NCBI GenBank assembly: GCA_009602725.1
Contig: WELB01000364.1
Coordinates: 8,281-71,043 of the forward strand
Source of the DNA: Spirogloea muscicola
Lineage: Eukaryota > Streptophyta > Zygnematophyceae > Spirogloeales > Spirogloeaceae
Direction of reading: 5' to 3'
Length of the DNA stretch: 62,763 bases
How positions within the stretch are numbered: position 1 is the stretch's first letter; every line of letters begins with the position of its first letter. A program made the translations under genes and the position numbers. A model generated the notes under the pieces. It saw only the letters and a program-made list of their open reading frames with translations, ran no database searches and had not been told where the DNA came from. Positions 32,438 through 42,854 of this stretch are shown here, in pieces.

Positions 32438-33360
32438 ATTGAACTAAAATGTGAACCTCATCCAAAAGATACGCAAATACTGCACCTTTTCAGCGCCGTC
32501 AAAGTCCACCCAGAGATTGTACTTCAGAAAGTTCTTGCCACAACTACCTACTTGCAGGTCTACTCCGGCTTATCGACTCTGGTGACCAGACTGTCACGAG
32601 CCACAAATGACAATGCTGCTTGTCTTCATCAGGACAAAAGAGAAGGTGTGCGAGTGTGCTTGAGATTCTGGAGGCCAAATTGAACCAGTACACTACTTAT
32701 GCAAACGGCATGGGTGAAGCATTGGGGCTTAAAAAAGCTCCACTCTTGTATGGGCTAAGGAAGCAGGGCAAGTGCACGGCTAGAGTGAGAGGGGGCAAGT
32801 ACCCATGCGTGAGCACATTCAAGTAAGACATGCCAACTTGGGGAGGCTGAGCACCGACATGAAAGCAGGTCGTCTTGGCCAGGGTTACTTTGACAAGGTA
32901 GTGAATTGCAGGGGCCTGCAAGCGCTGCAGGCTCAGCAATAGCTGCATCCTGTAGCACGCATGAAGGCCTGCCGTGCACTGATTTGCCCCAAGCTTCCCC
33001 CTCAACAACGGCAGTGGGCGTCGACCTGCTAACCGAGAAAGTGGCCTTTCACAGCCATCGGCCCATCTAGAAGAGAGAGAAAAGAGAAATTTGCCTCCTA
33101 ATGGCGCTTATGACTGTGAAAGGTCAGCCATAAAAAGTACAACAAGGTCCAAAGGAGTTGGAAAGCACAAAGGAGATCGAAAACAAAAACTACGAAGGAA
33201 AAGAAAGAGCTGCTTCTTCTCTGGATAGGGGGGGAAGGCGCGCGTGAAATTGAAAGGGAGGCCAATTCTAGCCTTGCAAATGTCCTTTAAACTGGGTAAT
33301 GAGCTGGCTAAGGGGGACACTAATATCCCCAAGTGAGCACATGCATATCAGACAAGCTAT
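32438..33360. other. Retroelement-flanking sequence with one or two hairpin units
   Basis: From about 33060 onward, fragments typical of the LINE 3' UTR appear in reverse orientation (GTGAAAGGTCAGCC, AAGGTCCAAAGG, GGCGCGCGTGAAATTGAAAG). Nothing recognisable is seen at 32440-33050. Confidence 0.4.
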
Positions 33361-33369
33361 ACTGAGGAA

Positions 33370-35222
33370 CCAAACCACAACCACGGAAGCCACTAGCCTG
33401 GGCTAATGCACGACCAGCACGCCGGTGAATCGCAAGTGCCTGGGAGCGCTGCAGACTCAATGATAGCCGCATTCTATAGCATGCAACGATGGCTGCGGAA
33501 CGTTAGAATGGCCTACGCTACCCGCCCGACTACGTCGGCGGGCATCGACATGCAGTGCCAGGCGATGGAGGAGGGAAGACCACTTCGTTCCGTAGCCGCC
33601 GTACATGTCCATGGCGCACGGGAAGAAGTGGTCACCCCGGTGGTGGTCATTTTAGTGCCTCTCCTTCTTCCACTCCGCATGATGAGTCGCCCTACCTGGC
33701 ACAGTCGGTGTGGGTGCCCCAGATTGGAATGCGTCGATGAGAACGACGTCGAGGAGAAGACGAGGCCCACCACTCCGGGGGGTGGCCACCACATCCAGAC
33801 GCCTGAATTAAGGCCTGCCACGCTTCTGGAGTACCGGCATGATGCCCGGCACCTCCATGGCCGCATGATAACCTGCCTCGCGCACCAAGCCATACAAAGC
33901 GTCTCTGAGAAGATTGTGGGAGGCTTTACGTTCACTTCCAGCAACACATCGAAGCATGTGAGCTGCCAAAGAGATCTCATCCTCCGAACGATGGCCACAT
34001 TCACACTGTCGAATGCTAGCCAAACAAAGTGGAGGGAGGCCGAGATGGTGATGGACAGCCGTCCGGAGGAGGTCGTCGGAGAGCCGGAGGGATTCATAGA
34101 TCGGCAGAGCGTTGAGCCACTCCGACGCCCCCGGAGAGCTGATGGAATGAAGACGAGAGAGCCCACGCCTATCCTCCTTGAGCAGAGCTTGGAGGTGGCT
34201 CATGGCTTGCTCATTGGCTGCGCGTGAAATAGAGCTTTAGCCTTCAGATCAGAGCATCTTGCCCACGCCGCAAAGTCGACCTGATCTGCCGCAAGTGATG
34301 GAAAGGAGCGGAGAAGGTCTCTGCGAACGACAGAGAGGGAGGTTTGGAAGGGCAGGGTCCCATTTGCCACTCCAGCTATTGCTGGTGCCAGTACTGGCTG
34401 ACCCCTTCTAATGAAGCGCGTTGAGACTGTGGAGGCCACTTGCGCCCAGTACTCCAGGTGTGCCGCGCGAGCCGGGTGAGCCAGTGGGCGGCAGCCAAGG
34501 CCGCCCTTGCCTACAGGGAGCGTCAATTGGAAGAGGAGGGCGGCAGGCGATGTATGGAGTGCCGGGTGGTCCAGCAGGCTGATCAAAGCCTGTTGGAGGC
34601 TCTCATCTGCAGCGGCATATATGTTGTCCAGAGCGGTAGTGGGAGGAACTGCCCGCTGCAGGTAGGTTAGGTGGGGCGTTGGGCCACGCACCGGGTTAGG
34701 ATAGCAACAGCCAGCTAGGAGTCATGCAACGCGGGGAGGGCTGGGAGAGTCTTAAACTGTCGCCCGATGGTTGACTGCACCTCCTGCACCACATGAGCTG
34801 CCTCGCCTAGAGGGACTCCAAGCACCACCATGCTAGGGGTGGGGTCTGGCACCCTACCGGAAGCTGAAGGGTGGGAGGGATGCCGACTGGCGACCATGCC
34901 GCACATTTGTCGGGGCGGATTGTGAGGCCGAGAGATTGTAGCTCACACTCCAAGGTGCTGAAGGCTCGGGTGACATCTGCAGGGGGACCCACCAAAATTT
35001 TGTCATCTGCATAGCTAGGCAGAAGTACCTCTGGGTGGGCCGCCGGGTGGTGCGCAGCGCACGTGAATGAGCCAAAGCAAGAAGGAAACCGCCGAGAGGG
35101 TTACCCTGGCGGGTGCCCGTGCATGATGTTAGGACAACCCGCGAGGTGCCCGCTCCCCGTAGTACATGTTCAATCTTGTATACGGTGCCCGGCTCCTTGA
35201 AAGCTTGCCTTGTCCGCATTTG
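33370..35222 (-). mobile_element. Longest LINE copy: RT, zinc finger, endonuclease, tail
   Basis: Read on the minus strand from 35222 down. RT motif B: TRQGNPLGGFLLALAHSRAL. RT motif C: YADDKILVG (about 35020-34990, one frame over). Then LECELQSLGLTIRPDKCAAW. Thumb: PVGKGGLGCRPLAHPARAAH (about 34520-34480). A cysteine/histidine finger follows: QCECGHRSEDEISLAAHMLRC (20 residues from the first Cys; about 34020-33950). Next are the endonuclease core (GGPRLLLDVVLID, about 33780) and the tail QRSQALAIHRRAGRALAQAS (about 33450-33390). Frames break at least four times and stops occur, so it is dead. The 5' side is replaced by a hairpin repeat at 35222. Domain order matches LINEs with a C-terminal restriction-like endonuclease. 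Confidence 0.78.
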
Positions 35223-36120
35223 TGGGCTGGCTTTCACAGCCCTCGCCCTCGAAGAGCTTCTTCTTCATTGGATCCTTACGGCCTATCACAGCTATCGGCC
35301 CTTCTCCTTTGGGCTTGCCTGTCAACAGCCATTGCCCTCCTCACGTCGCTGCAGGAGGGAGGACCACTTCTTCCTGGCGGTGCTGTGAGGGCCCTGTTTG
35401 CCCACCCTGCGGCTCCGCATAGTGTAGATGAGAAGCGGCTTTGTGCAAAGAGAAGCAGCTCTTCCACTGGGGGGCGAGGGCTGTAGAAGGCCAGCTCTTC
35501 AATGCAGATGCACTTGTTGATTTTCTGCATGCACTCGGCTCGCTTTATGAAGCCCCTTTCGGAAGAAGCTGCTTCTTTCACAGCCGCCCTCAATATAATA
35601 ATGGCTCTTCTAAAGTAAGGCAATGGCTGGGAGAGGCCAGCCAAAGAAGATTGTACAAGGTCTGAAAATGGCCGGATGGCGAAAAAAGCACACAACTATT
35701 TTCCGTGACTTTCACGAAGGGGCGCTCAAAGACATCAAGCCAGCAAGTGCAGATCAGAATAGCTAGAGGGCGGAATGAGAGAGAGAGATTGGCTCTTCCA
35801 AAGCGGGCAGGGGCTGTGAACAGCCAGTCCAAATGTACTGACAGTCCGAAGGGGCAGAAAAACATGTCACCCTGGCGAATAGAAAGGCTCTTCCAGTAGA
35901 GGGCATCAACTGATATTGGCCAGCCCAGAAGAAGAATAAATACATCTGAAGGGGCCGGCTTCACTGATCCTGACCGGAATCCCCCGAGTCCGTTCTCAGC
36001 CCTAATTACGGTGCTTCGTGTGCCACCCTCCCCAGGGATCTCTGGAAGAAGAAGGCGCGCGGTGCGCATGAAAGTGAACGAGAGGCCATCTCTAGCCTAT
36101 ACATTCTTCCTTCTAATCTG
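35222..36120. repeat. Hairpin repeat cluster
   Basis: Forward units near 35222, 35320 and 35520 and reverse units near 35480, 35620, 35810 and 35915 carry the GGCTG(T/G)GA...GGCCAGCCC hairpin. Lengths vary. No host gene seen. Confidence 0.55.
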
Positions 36121-36320
36121 GAAAGAAGAAAGTGCTCGCCCATTGAGAATAGGGGCTGGAAAAACCAGCCCGAAAAAGAATGAACAGAGTACGAGAAGGG
36201 GGGCCAGGGGAAGCGCTAAGAAAAATAAACAAAGCAGCTACGAATCACTCGGTAACCTCTGCTAAGCAGCCGCAGGTCGGAGGTTGCTAGGCTCGTGGAA
36301 GTGGGTCCCCTGGCCAGAGC
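36120..36320 (-). mobile_element. LINE tail with 3' UTR
   Basis: The complement gives the end of the C-terminal motif (GSGQGTHFHEPS, about 36320-36290), a worn stop region, then the 'GCGCTTCCCCTGGCCCCC' block and hairpin to 36120. Confidence 0.6.
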
Positions 36321-36439
36321 CAGAGGCAGCAGCGAGGGCTGGAAGGCTCGCTTCTAGGTCGACCTTCGAGAAGGCGGGCCCAACGAGGGGGATACTAGTG
36401 CGAAGGTGGGTACATAACCGGGCCAAGCGGCTGCCCTCT

Positions 36440-36560
36440 GGAAGCTGGCCTTCGAACCTTGTCAATTCTTTTCGGGCTGGCTTTTCACAGCCCTTACTTC
36501 CTTTGGTTTGCACTAGCCTCTGCCTGACCAATGTATTGGTTTGAAGGACCTCCCTTTCAT
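36440..36560 (+). repeat. Hairpin unit plus 3' end of another LINE subfamily
   Basis: GGGCTGGCTTTTCACAGCCC at about 36475, then 'GACCAATGTATTGGTTTGAA' and CATTTCATGCGC. The latter resembles 5860-5905 and 40690-40750. Confidence 0.5.
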
Positions 36561-36639
36561 TTCATGCGCTTCATTTCTTCTCTATGGGCGAGCGCTTTCT
36601 TCTCCGCGCCCTTTTCGCCCGTTTGGGAGAGCCACTTTT

Positions 36640-36845
36640 TCTGGCCAGGGGACCCACTTCCAGAAGCCTAGCGTCTCTGACTTGAGGCTGCTTAGCAGGG
36701 GTTACTGAGTGATCCGGAGCTGCTTTGTTTCTATATGTGCTTGTTTTTCTTAGCGCTTCCCCTGGCCCCCTTCTCGTCCTCTGTTGATTCTTTTTGGCTG
36801 GCTTTACAGCCCCTATTCTCATTGGGCGAGCACTTTCTTTTGCTG
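36640..36845 (+). mobile_element. LINE tail with 3' UTR
   Basis: The plus strand reads GQGTHFQKPSVSDLRLLSRG plus Tyr and stop (about 36708). Then come the CTTGTTTTTCTTAGCGCTTC block, CCCTGGCCCCCTT and a hairpin. Its layout is the same as the tails at 8100-8300 and 50360-50560. Confidence 0.7.
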
Positions 36846-36884
36846 GAAGCGGCGCGCCTGCGAATCACATTGCCGGCAGGCTCG

Positions 36885-36965
36885 TCTCACCGCGCGTCAC
36901 CTCGCGCGTCACCCGCGCGTCACACGAGCGTCATTTGCGCGCGCGTCACTAGCGCGTCATGGGGC
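36885..36965 (+). repeat. Short GCGCGTCAC repeats
   Basis: Six to seven copies of (C)GCGCGTCAC/T spaced 11-15 bp. No coding sense. Confidence 0.6.
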
Positions 36966-37039
36966 GCGGGAGTACAGCTGATACTCGCGCCACCAATATT
37001 ACATCTCAGTGTTAACTCGAGGATAAGCGTCTCGTAACG

Positions 37040-37640
37040 GCGGGGACGCACTTCAACTTCCTCGTATGGACGCGGCTGGCTTTACACAGCCCCTTTTGAA
37101 GTAGATGCTTCTTTCGCAGCCGCCCTTAAGTATAGGTATAGCACTTCCAACGTAATCAACGTAAGGCAATAGCTGTGTGAGGCCAGCCCAAAAGAATGTA
37201 CAAGGTCTGAAAGGGCCGGATGGCGTAAAACGTACGAAATCATTTTCCGTGACTTGTGCGAGTGGGCTCTCTATGACCTCAACTCAGCAATTGCAGATCG
37301 GAATAGCTAGAGGGGCGGAAGAGCGTCGCCCTGGCAAACCCAGAGTCCCTGTGTAAGGCAGGGGCTGTGAAATGCCAGTCCAAAAATAATGAACGAGGTC
37401 CAAAGGGCTGAATGAAATAGCTCTTCCACATTGACAGCAATAGCTGTGAAAGGCCAGCCCATAGAAATGGACAAGGTCTAAAAGGGCGAAACGCGCCAAG
37501 CAGCATGTACAACGCCGCTCTTGGCCTGTGGCCCGCTGTATAGCCATGAACACCCTCTGTATGCACCTACCTGGCTAGCTTTCAAAGCCGCCCTTTAAAA
37601 TATCAGCAGCCGTCAGTTCATAAGTCTTCGTTTTATCCTG
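37040..37640. repeat. Hairpin repeat units
   Basis: Forward unit near 37070 and reverse units near 37165, 37370 and 37445. They are separated by LINE-tail-like remnants (GATCGGAATAGCTAGAGG). Confidence 0.5.
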
Positions 37641-37649
37641 GCACGGATC

Positions 37650-39115
37650 TGCATGGGGCTTTCACGTGGTGGCGTTGCAATGGACCGCGCGGGACCCACT
37701 GCACGCAGTGTCCGCGGTGTGGGCCCGCGGCACAGCCGGCTGAAGTCGGTGGAGGTCAATTCAAGATGCCGATGCCGCTGCTCACGAGCTTACGCCGCCG
37801 AGGGCGGCCACAGGCGGGACCAACTGCACGCAGCGTCCGCGATGTGGGCCCGCGGCACAGCCGGCTGTAGTCGGTGGAGGTCAACCCGAGATGCCGATGC
37901 CGCCGCCCACGAGCTTGCGTCGCCAAGGGCGGCCACAGGCGGGCCCCTCTCTGAACGCAGCATCCGCGGTGTGGGCCCGCGGCACAGTTGCTGAAATAGG
38001 TGGAGGTCGACACGAGATGCCGATGCCGCAGCCCACGAGCTTGCGCTGGCGAGGGCGGCCACAAGCGGTGCAACGCAGTGTCCGCCGTGTGGGCCCGCGG
38101 CACAGCGGCTGAAGTCGCTGGAGGCAACAGGAGATGCCGATACCGCAGCCCACGAGCTAGCGCCGGCGAGGGCGACCACAGGCGGGCCCCACTGCACGCA
38201 GCGTCCGCGGTGTGGGCCCGCGGCACAGTGGCTGAAGTCGGTGGAGGTCATTTCGAGATGCCGAAGCCGCCACCTACGAGCTTGTGCCGCCGAAGGCGGC
38301 CACGGGTGAACCCCACTGCCCGCAGCATCCGCGGTGTGGGCCCGCGGCACAGCGGTTGAAGTCGGTGGAGGTCAACTCGAGATGCCGATGCCGCCGCCCA
38401 AGAGCTTGCAACGCCTAGGGCGGCCACAGGCGGGCCCCACTGCACGCAGCGTCCGCGGTGTGGGCCCGCGGCACAGCGGCTGTAGTCGGTGGAGGTCAAC
38501 GCGGGATGCCGATGCTGCCGCCAACGAGCTTGTGCCGCCGAGAACGACCACAGGCGGGCCCCACTGCACGCAGCGTCCGCGGTGTGGGCCCGCGGCACAG
38601 CGGCTGTAGTTGGTGGAGGTCAACCCGAGATGCCGATGCCGCCGCCCACAAGCTTGCGCCGCCGAGGGCGGCCACAGGCGGGCCCCACTGTACGCAGCGT
38701 CCGCGGTGTGGGCCCGCGGCACGGCGGCTGCAGTCGGTGGAGGTCACCCCGAGATGCCGATGCTGCCGCCCACGAGCTTGTGCCGCCGAGGGCGGCCACA
38801 GGCGGGCCCACTGCACGCAGCGTCCGCGGTGTGGGCCCGCGACACAGCGACTGCGGTCGGTGGAGGTCAATTCGACATGCCGATGCCGACGGCCCTCGAG
38901 CTTGGCCGCCGAGGGCGGCCACAGGCGGGCCCCACTGCACGCACCGTTCGCGGTGTGGGCCCGCGCGCGGCACAGCGGCCGAAGTCGGTGGAGGGCAACC
39001 GGAGATGCCGTTGCCGCAGGCCACGAGCTTGCGCCGGCGAGGGCGGCCACAGGCGGGCCCCATGCACGCAGCGTCTGCGGTGTTGGCCCGCGAAGAGGTT
39101 TACTCTGATGCAACA
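37650..39115 (+). repeat. Minisatellite, 124-bp unit, about 12 copies
   Basis: The marker GTGTGGGCCCGCGG recurs at gggccc positions 37721, 37846, 37973, 38091, 38214, 38338, 38462, 38586, 38710, 38833, 38957 and a worn copy at 39084. The modal spacing is 124 bp. Each unit also has GTCGGTGGAGGTCAA, GATGCCGATGCCGC, CCCACGAGCTTG and GAGGGCGGCCACAGGCGGGC. The six central units are nearly identical; the ends are more diverged. Since 124 is not a multiple of three and the unit lacks stops, long open frames appear in all frames and are not evidence for a gene. Confidence 0.92.
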
Positions 39116-39755
39116 CCCCAAACCCCGGGCCGCCCCTGCCGCCGCCGCCGCGGCTCCCAAGTAGAGCTCATTAGTGCTTGGAGGTTATTAGAGCTTATTA
39201 GTGCTTGTTGATGCTTACTACCTGGCCAGCTTTGGGAAAGAAGACGAAGGACGCTTCCAGGAGACCCGACCCGACCCGACCCGCCCGCGCCCGCGGCGGC
39301 GACTGCGGCGGCGCCATTGCCCCCCGCCGCCACTGCCGAGGCCGCCGCCGCGGCCACTGGCTGGCACGCTCGCACCGCCGCGCTCATGGCCGCGCCAGGC
39401 CCCGGGGCTTCCTCGGGCGCCCCGAAGGCTACGGCCACGCCGGGACCCGGTGCCCCCTCCCGGTGCCCCCTCCCCAGTCTTTCTCCTCAGGCCTTTCTTC
39501 TGCCCCCGACCGTTGTGGCGCCCGCGCACGCCGCCCACGCCGGCGCTGGCGGCGACGGCGGCGGCCCCTGTTCCGCCCGCCGCCACCGCCACCGCTGCCC
39601 CCCAACGGCACGGTTCCCCCGGCATCTTGGCACACGCGGCGGCAGGTCCTGGCTCTTGGGCCACCCAGCCCCCGATGGCCCAATTCTCCCGTCCCTCCTT
39701 ACCTCCCCCGCCATCCCTCCTGCCACAGCTGCTGCCTCCCACTCTTCTAGCAGCT
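39116..39755. other. GC-rich flank between two minisatellites
   Basis: Pro/Ala/Arg-rich open frames on both strands reflect base composition (about 70% GC) and (CCG)-like runs. No start context, splice pattern or domain supports a gene. Confidence 0.4.
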
Positions 39756-40670
39756 CCAGAAGCGGCCGCAGGACGGGTCGTCAAGGCCCCCATCGGCACT
39801 TCTGGCCCGTCCCCCCATCCGCCATCCCTCCTGCCACTGCTGCTGTACCCCCTTAGCGGCTCCAGGAGTGGATGAAGGACAGGTCGTCAAGGCCCTCATC
39901 AACATTTCCGGCCCTCCTCCCCCCCTCCACCATCCGTCCTACCACTGCTGCTGCCCTACTCCTCGAGCCGCTTCAGAACTGGATGAAGGACAGGTCGTCT
40001 AGGCCCTCGGCTTTTCCGGCCCTTCTTCACCCCCCCGCCAACCCTCCTGCCACAGCTGCTGCCTCCCACTCTTCTAGCAGCTCCAGAAGCGGCCGCAGGA
40101 CGGGTCGTCAAGGCCCCCATCGGCACTTCTGGCCCGTCCCCCCATCCGCCATCCCTCCTGCCACTGCTGCTGCTGTACCCCCTCAGCGGCTCCAGGAGTG
40201 GAGGAAGGACAAGACGTCAAGGCGCCTTCACCGGCTTTTCCGGCTCTCCTTCCCCCCTCCGCCATCCCTCCTGCCACTGCTGCTGCCCTACCCCTCTAGC
40301 AGCTCCAGAAGTGGATGATGCACAGGTCGTGAAGGCCCTCATCGGCTATCCCGGCCCTCCACCCCCCCTCCACCCTTCCTGCCACTGCTGCTGCCCTACC
40401 CCTCTAGCGGCTTCAGCAATGGATGAAGGACAGGACGTCAAGGCTCTCACCGGCATGTCCGGCCCTCCTTCCCCCCTCCACCATCCCTCCTGCCACTGCT
40501 GCTGCCCTATTCCTTAAGCAGCTCCAGAAGTGGATAATGGACAGGTCGTCAAGGCCCTCATTGGCTTTTCCGGCCCTCATTTCACCCCTGCCATCCCTCC
40601 TGCCACTGTTGCTGCCCCACTCTTCCCGCAGCTCCAAATTGGTCGTAGGACGGGTCAACAAGGCCCCCTT
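39755..40670 (+). repeat. Minisatellite, about 110-bp unit, about 9 copies
   Basis: The marker GGTCGTCAAGGCC or a variant recurs near 39779, 39886, 39997, 40107, 40216, 40329, 40437, 40548 and 40654. Spacing is 106-113 bp. Each unit carries CCATCCCTCCTGCCACTGCTGCTGCC and CAGCTCCAGAAGTGGATGAAGGAC in variant form. The array ends at 'TGACAATGTGTTGGCTTAAA', a LINE-tail-like sequence also seen at 5860 and 36530, so it may sit inside a retroelement. Confidence 0.85.
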
Positions 40671-40689
40671 TTCTTTGCATCAGTTTTGT

Positions 40690-41190
40690 TCTGACAATGT
40701 GTTGGCTTAAATTGGCCACGCTTTCATCTTAAGCGCACCGCGCGCCTTCTCCCTTCCAGGACAGGGCGGTGGCTGGGAGAGGCCAGGCCAAACAAAGAAA
40801 CCAAAAGAGTTTGAGAAAGCGCTCTTTGGCACCTTCGGACCTCGTCAATTCTTTCGGGCTGGCAAAGCCCTCGCCCCTCTTGGGAAAGCCACTTGCTTTC
40901 TTTTCCATTGCAGCCTATAGCTTTGATACGGGACTGCTCTCCGGCGGCTAGTCTTTCTGACTTGCGGCTACTAACCAGGGGTTTTAAAGTGGATATCTTA
41001 CGTTGTCTTTGTTTATTCAAAAGTCTTCCGCAGAGAGAACAACGCTTTCACGCTAACCGCTCTTTTTGGCCCCTTCGGACCTCGTCATTTGTTTTTCGGG
41101 CTGGCTGTTCACAACCCGCGCGCCATTTGTGCTCTAGCTGCAGCCGCTGGCTTTGGTTAAGCGCTAAAGCTAGCACAGATGGAATCAAGC
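40690..41190. repeat. Hairpin and LINE-tail remnants
   Basis: TGACAATGTGTTGGCTTAAA, GCACCGCGCGCCTTCTCCCT, a reverse hairpin unit at about 40765 and a forward one at about 41095. No gene. Confidence 0.5.
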
Positions 41191-41350
41191 AGCTACCAAA
41201 CATTTAGTAATCCCTGCTAAGCAGCCGCAGGTCGGAGAAACTGGGCTCTTGGTAGCGGGTCCCCTGGCCAGGGCCAGAGGCTGCAGCGAGGGCACGATCG
41301 GCGCGGAGATGCAGCGCGCGAGCCATGGACCTCTGCAACGAGACGAAGTC
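41190..41350 (-). mobile_element. LINE tail
   Basis: The complement encodes MARALHLRADRALAAASGPG, GQGTRYQEP and SDLRLLSRDY, then stop. This is a near-consensus C-terminal motif. Confidence 0.65.
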
Positions 41351-41449
41351 TGGCTTTCGTCAAGGGAATTGCAAGCCAGCAGCTGTCTTCTGAATTGCGG
41401 CTCCTAAGTAGAGGTGACTAAGTGATTATCCTACCGGAAGAGCTTCAGG

Positions 41450-42060
41450 AATGGGAATTGGCTCATTCAAGAGGGGCGCGGGCTGTGAACAACCAGCCCG
41501 AATAGCGCTTTAGGAAAGCGCATTGCAGCCCCTTAGGGCCTGGTTGGCTGGCTGTTCACAGCCCTCGCCCCCTTTGGGACGAGCACTTCTCCTTTGAGAG
41601 AGCCACTTTCTGTGACTGGGAGCCACTTTCTCTCCGGCGGCTAGTCTTTCTGATAACTTGCGGCTGCTGTCTAGAGAATCACTAATCTATTATCCTACAT
41701 CGTCCTTGCATACTTTATATCTATCAGCGCTTTTCGGCCGATATGGGCCTTGTCATTCTTGTAGGGCTGGCTTTCCGCAGCCCTCGCCCCGTTTTGAGAG
41801 AGCCACTTTCTATCTATTTACTGAAGGCGCAGACGGTCAGAACGTGGTCGAAAGCACCAAGGACTCGGACGCTGGACCTACAAAGAGAATGGGGCACTTC
41901 TGAAGGGGACAAGGGCTGTGAGTGGCCAGCCCACAATCGAGCTCCACGGGGCAAAGCACACAAAGAAGAAAGTGCTTGCCCATAGAGAAGAGGGCTGGCA
42001 AAGCCAGTATAATATGAATGGACAATCTTCAAAGCACAAAGCACCTACAAAGCACCTATT
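41450..42060. repeat. Hairpin repeat cluster
   Basis: Units near 41480 (reverse), 41545, 41765 (forward), 41905 and 41990 (reverse), with GGGCTG and CAGCCC arms and TTGGGA/GCCACTT flanks. Confidence 0.5.
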
Positions 42061-42212
42061 GCAAGACCTAATAAACGAGTATGTGAAGATTCGAGCATGG
42101 AGGCGAACTCCTATCTTGACGCATTAGATCTCCTGGAGGCTGGCCGCTCCCAGCCATCGGCCCTTCGGAAAATCAGGTGCTCACTCGCTCTAGCTCTAGA
42201 AGGCAGGTGCAT

Positions 42213-42262
42213 GGCGGCGGCGCCAGCGGCGGCGCCGGCGGCGCCGGCGGCGGCGGCCGAGG
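42213..42262 (+). repeat. GC-rich (GGC)n imperfect repeat
   Basis: Imperfect GGCGGC/GCCGGC repeats. A short frame over it gives an Ala/Pro run of doubtful meaning. Confidence 0.6.
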
Positions 42263-42429
42263 AAACGGCGGCAGTGTAAGTTCCTCAGCGGGGCCAGCAT
42301 TGCAGCACGGTAGGCGGCTGCCTGCAGTCTGCCTCCCTGCTGGAAAAGTGGCGGGGACTCACGCCCGGCACACAATGACCCCAATCCCTCGCCCAAGGCA
42401 ATTGTCACTTTCGGCTGCATGCGTCCTCG

Positions 42430-42780
42430 CTTCCATACCTTACTGGAGAATGTTGCAAGTTTGGGATATGCTCGACGTGAGGATATGCTTCCAGCTCAGA
42501 TGGACATGCCGGCAGCCTACTTGTCATTCTTGCAACGTCGACTGTCAGCTTGTCTGCAGCGGGCTCAGGATCATGCGTTGCATTATAAAGCTGGTCGAGC
42601 CTTAGCTGGTAGCTCAAGAGCTTGTCGATTGCCGTCCGGTATTCGGGCATCAGTAAGCGACTTCTAGGTGCTGACTCGTGGTTACTGAGCGGGTCAGCTT
42701 AGCAGCAGGTGACGTACATTTGTACATGTGGTTGCCTTTGTACTTGGCCACACAGGCCCTCCATCTCTTAATAGAAACTC
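42430..42780 (+). mobile_element. LINE tail of a second subfamily
   Basis: The plus strand encodes YLSFLQRRLSACLQRAQDHA, then HYKAGRALAGSSRACRLPSG and ASVSDF, then stop, near TRGY in the next frame. The 3' terminus is GTGACGTACATTTGT...CTCTTAATA, matching 6265-6345 in reverse. The protein tail is homologous to, but clearly diverged from, the main family. Confidence 0.6.
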
Positions 42781-42854
42781 TTTCCCCCTTTCTTTTAGCA
42801 CTTCCACCTCACACCCTCGCATCCCAAGCCCCCGCCATTGCAGTACCACGAACA

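Noticed and set aside
37650-39211. Long open frames on several frames of both strands (up to 240 codons)
   Set aside because: They arise because the 124-bp repeat has no stop in any frame and rotates the frame each unit. There is no start context, splicing or domain.
39200-40320. Pro/Ala/Arg-rich open frames
   Set aside because: Explained by high GC content and the 110-bp minisatellite. Frames exist on both strands over the same DNA.
37650-40670. CRISPR array
   Set aside because: Units are 110-124 bp tandem repeats with no unique spacers between short direct repeats, and the genome is eukaryotic.
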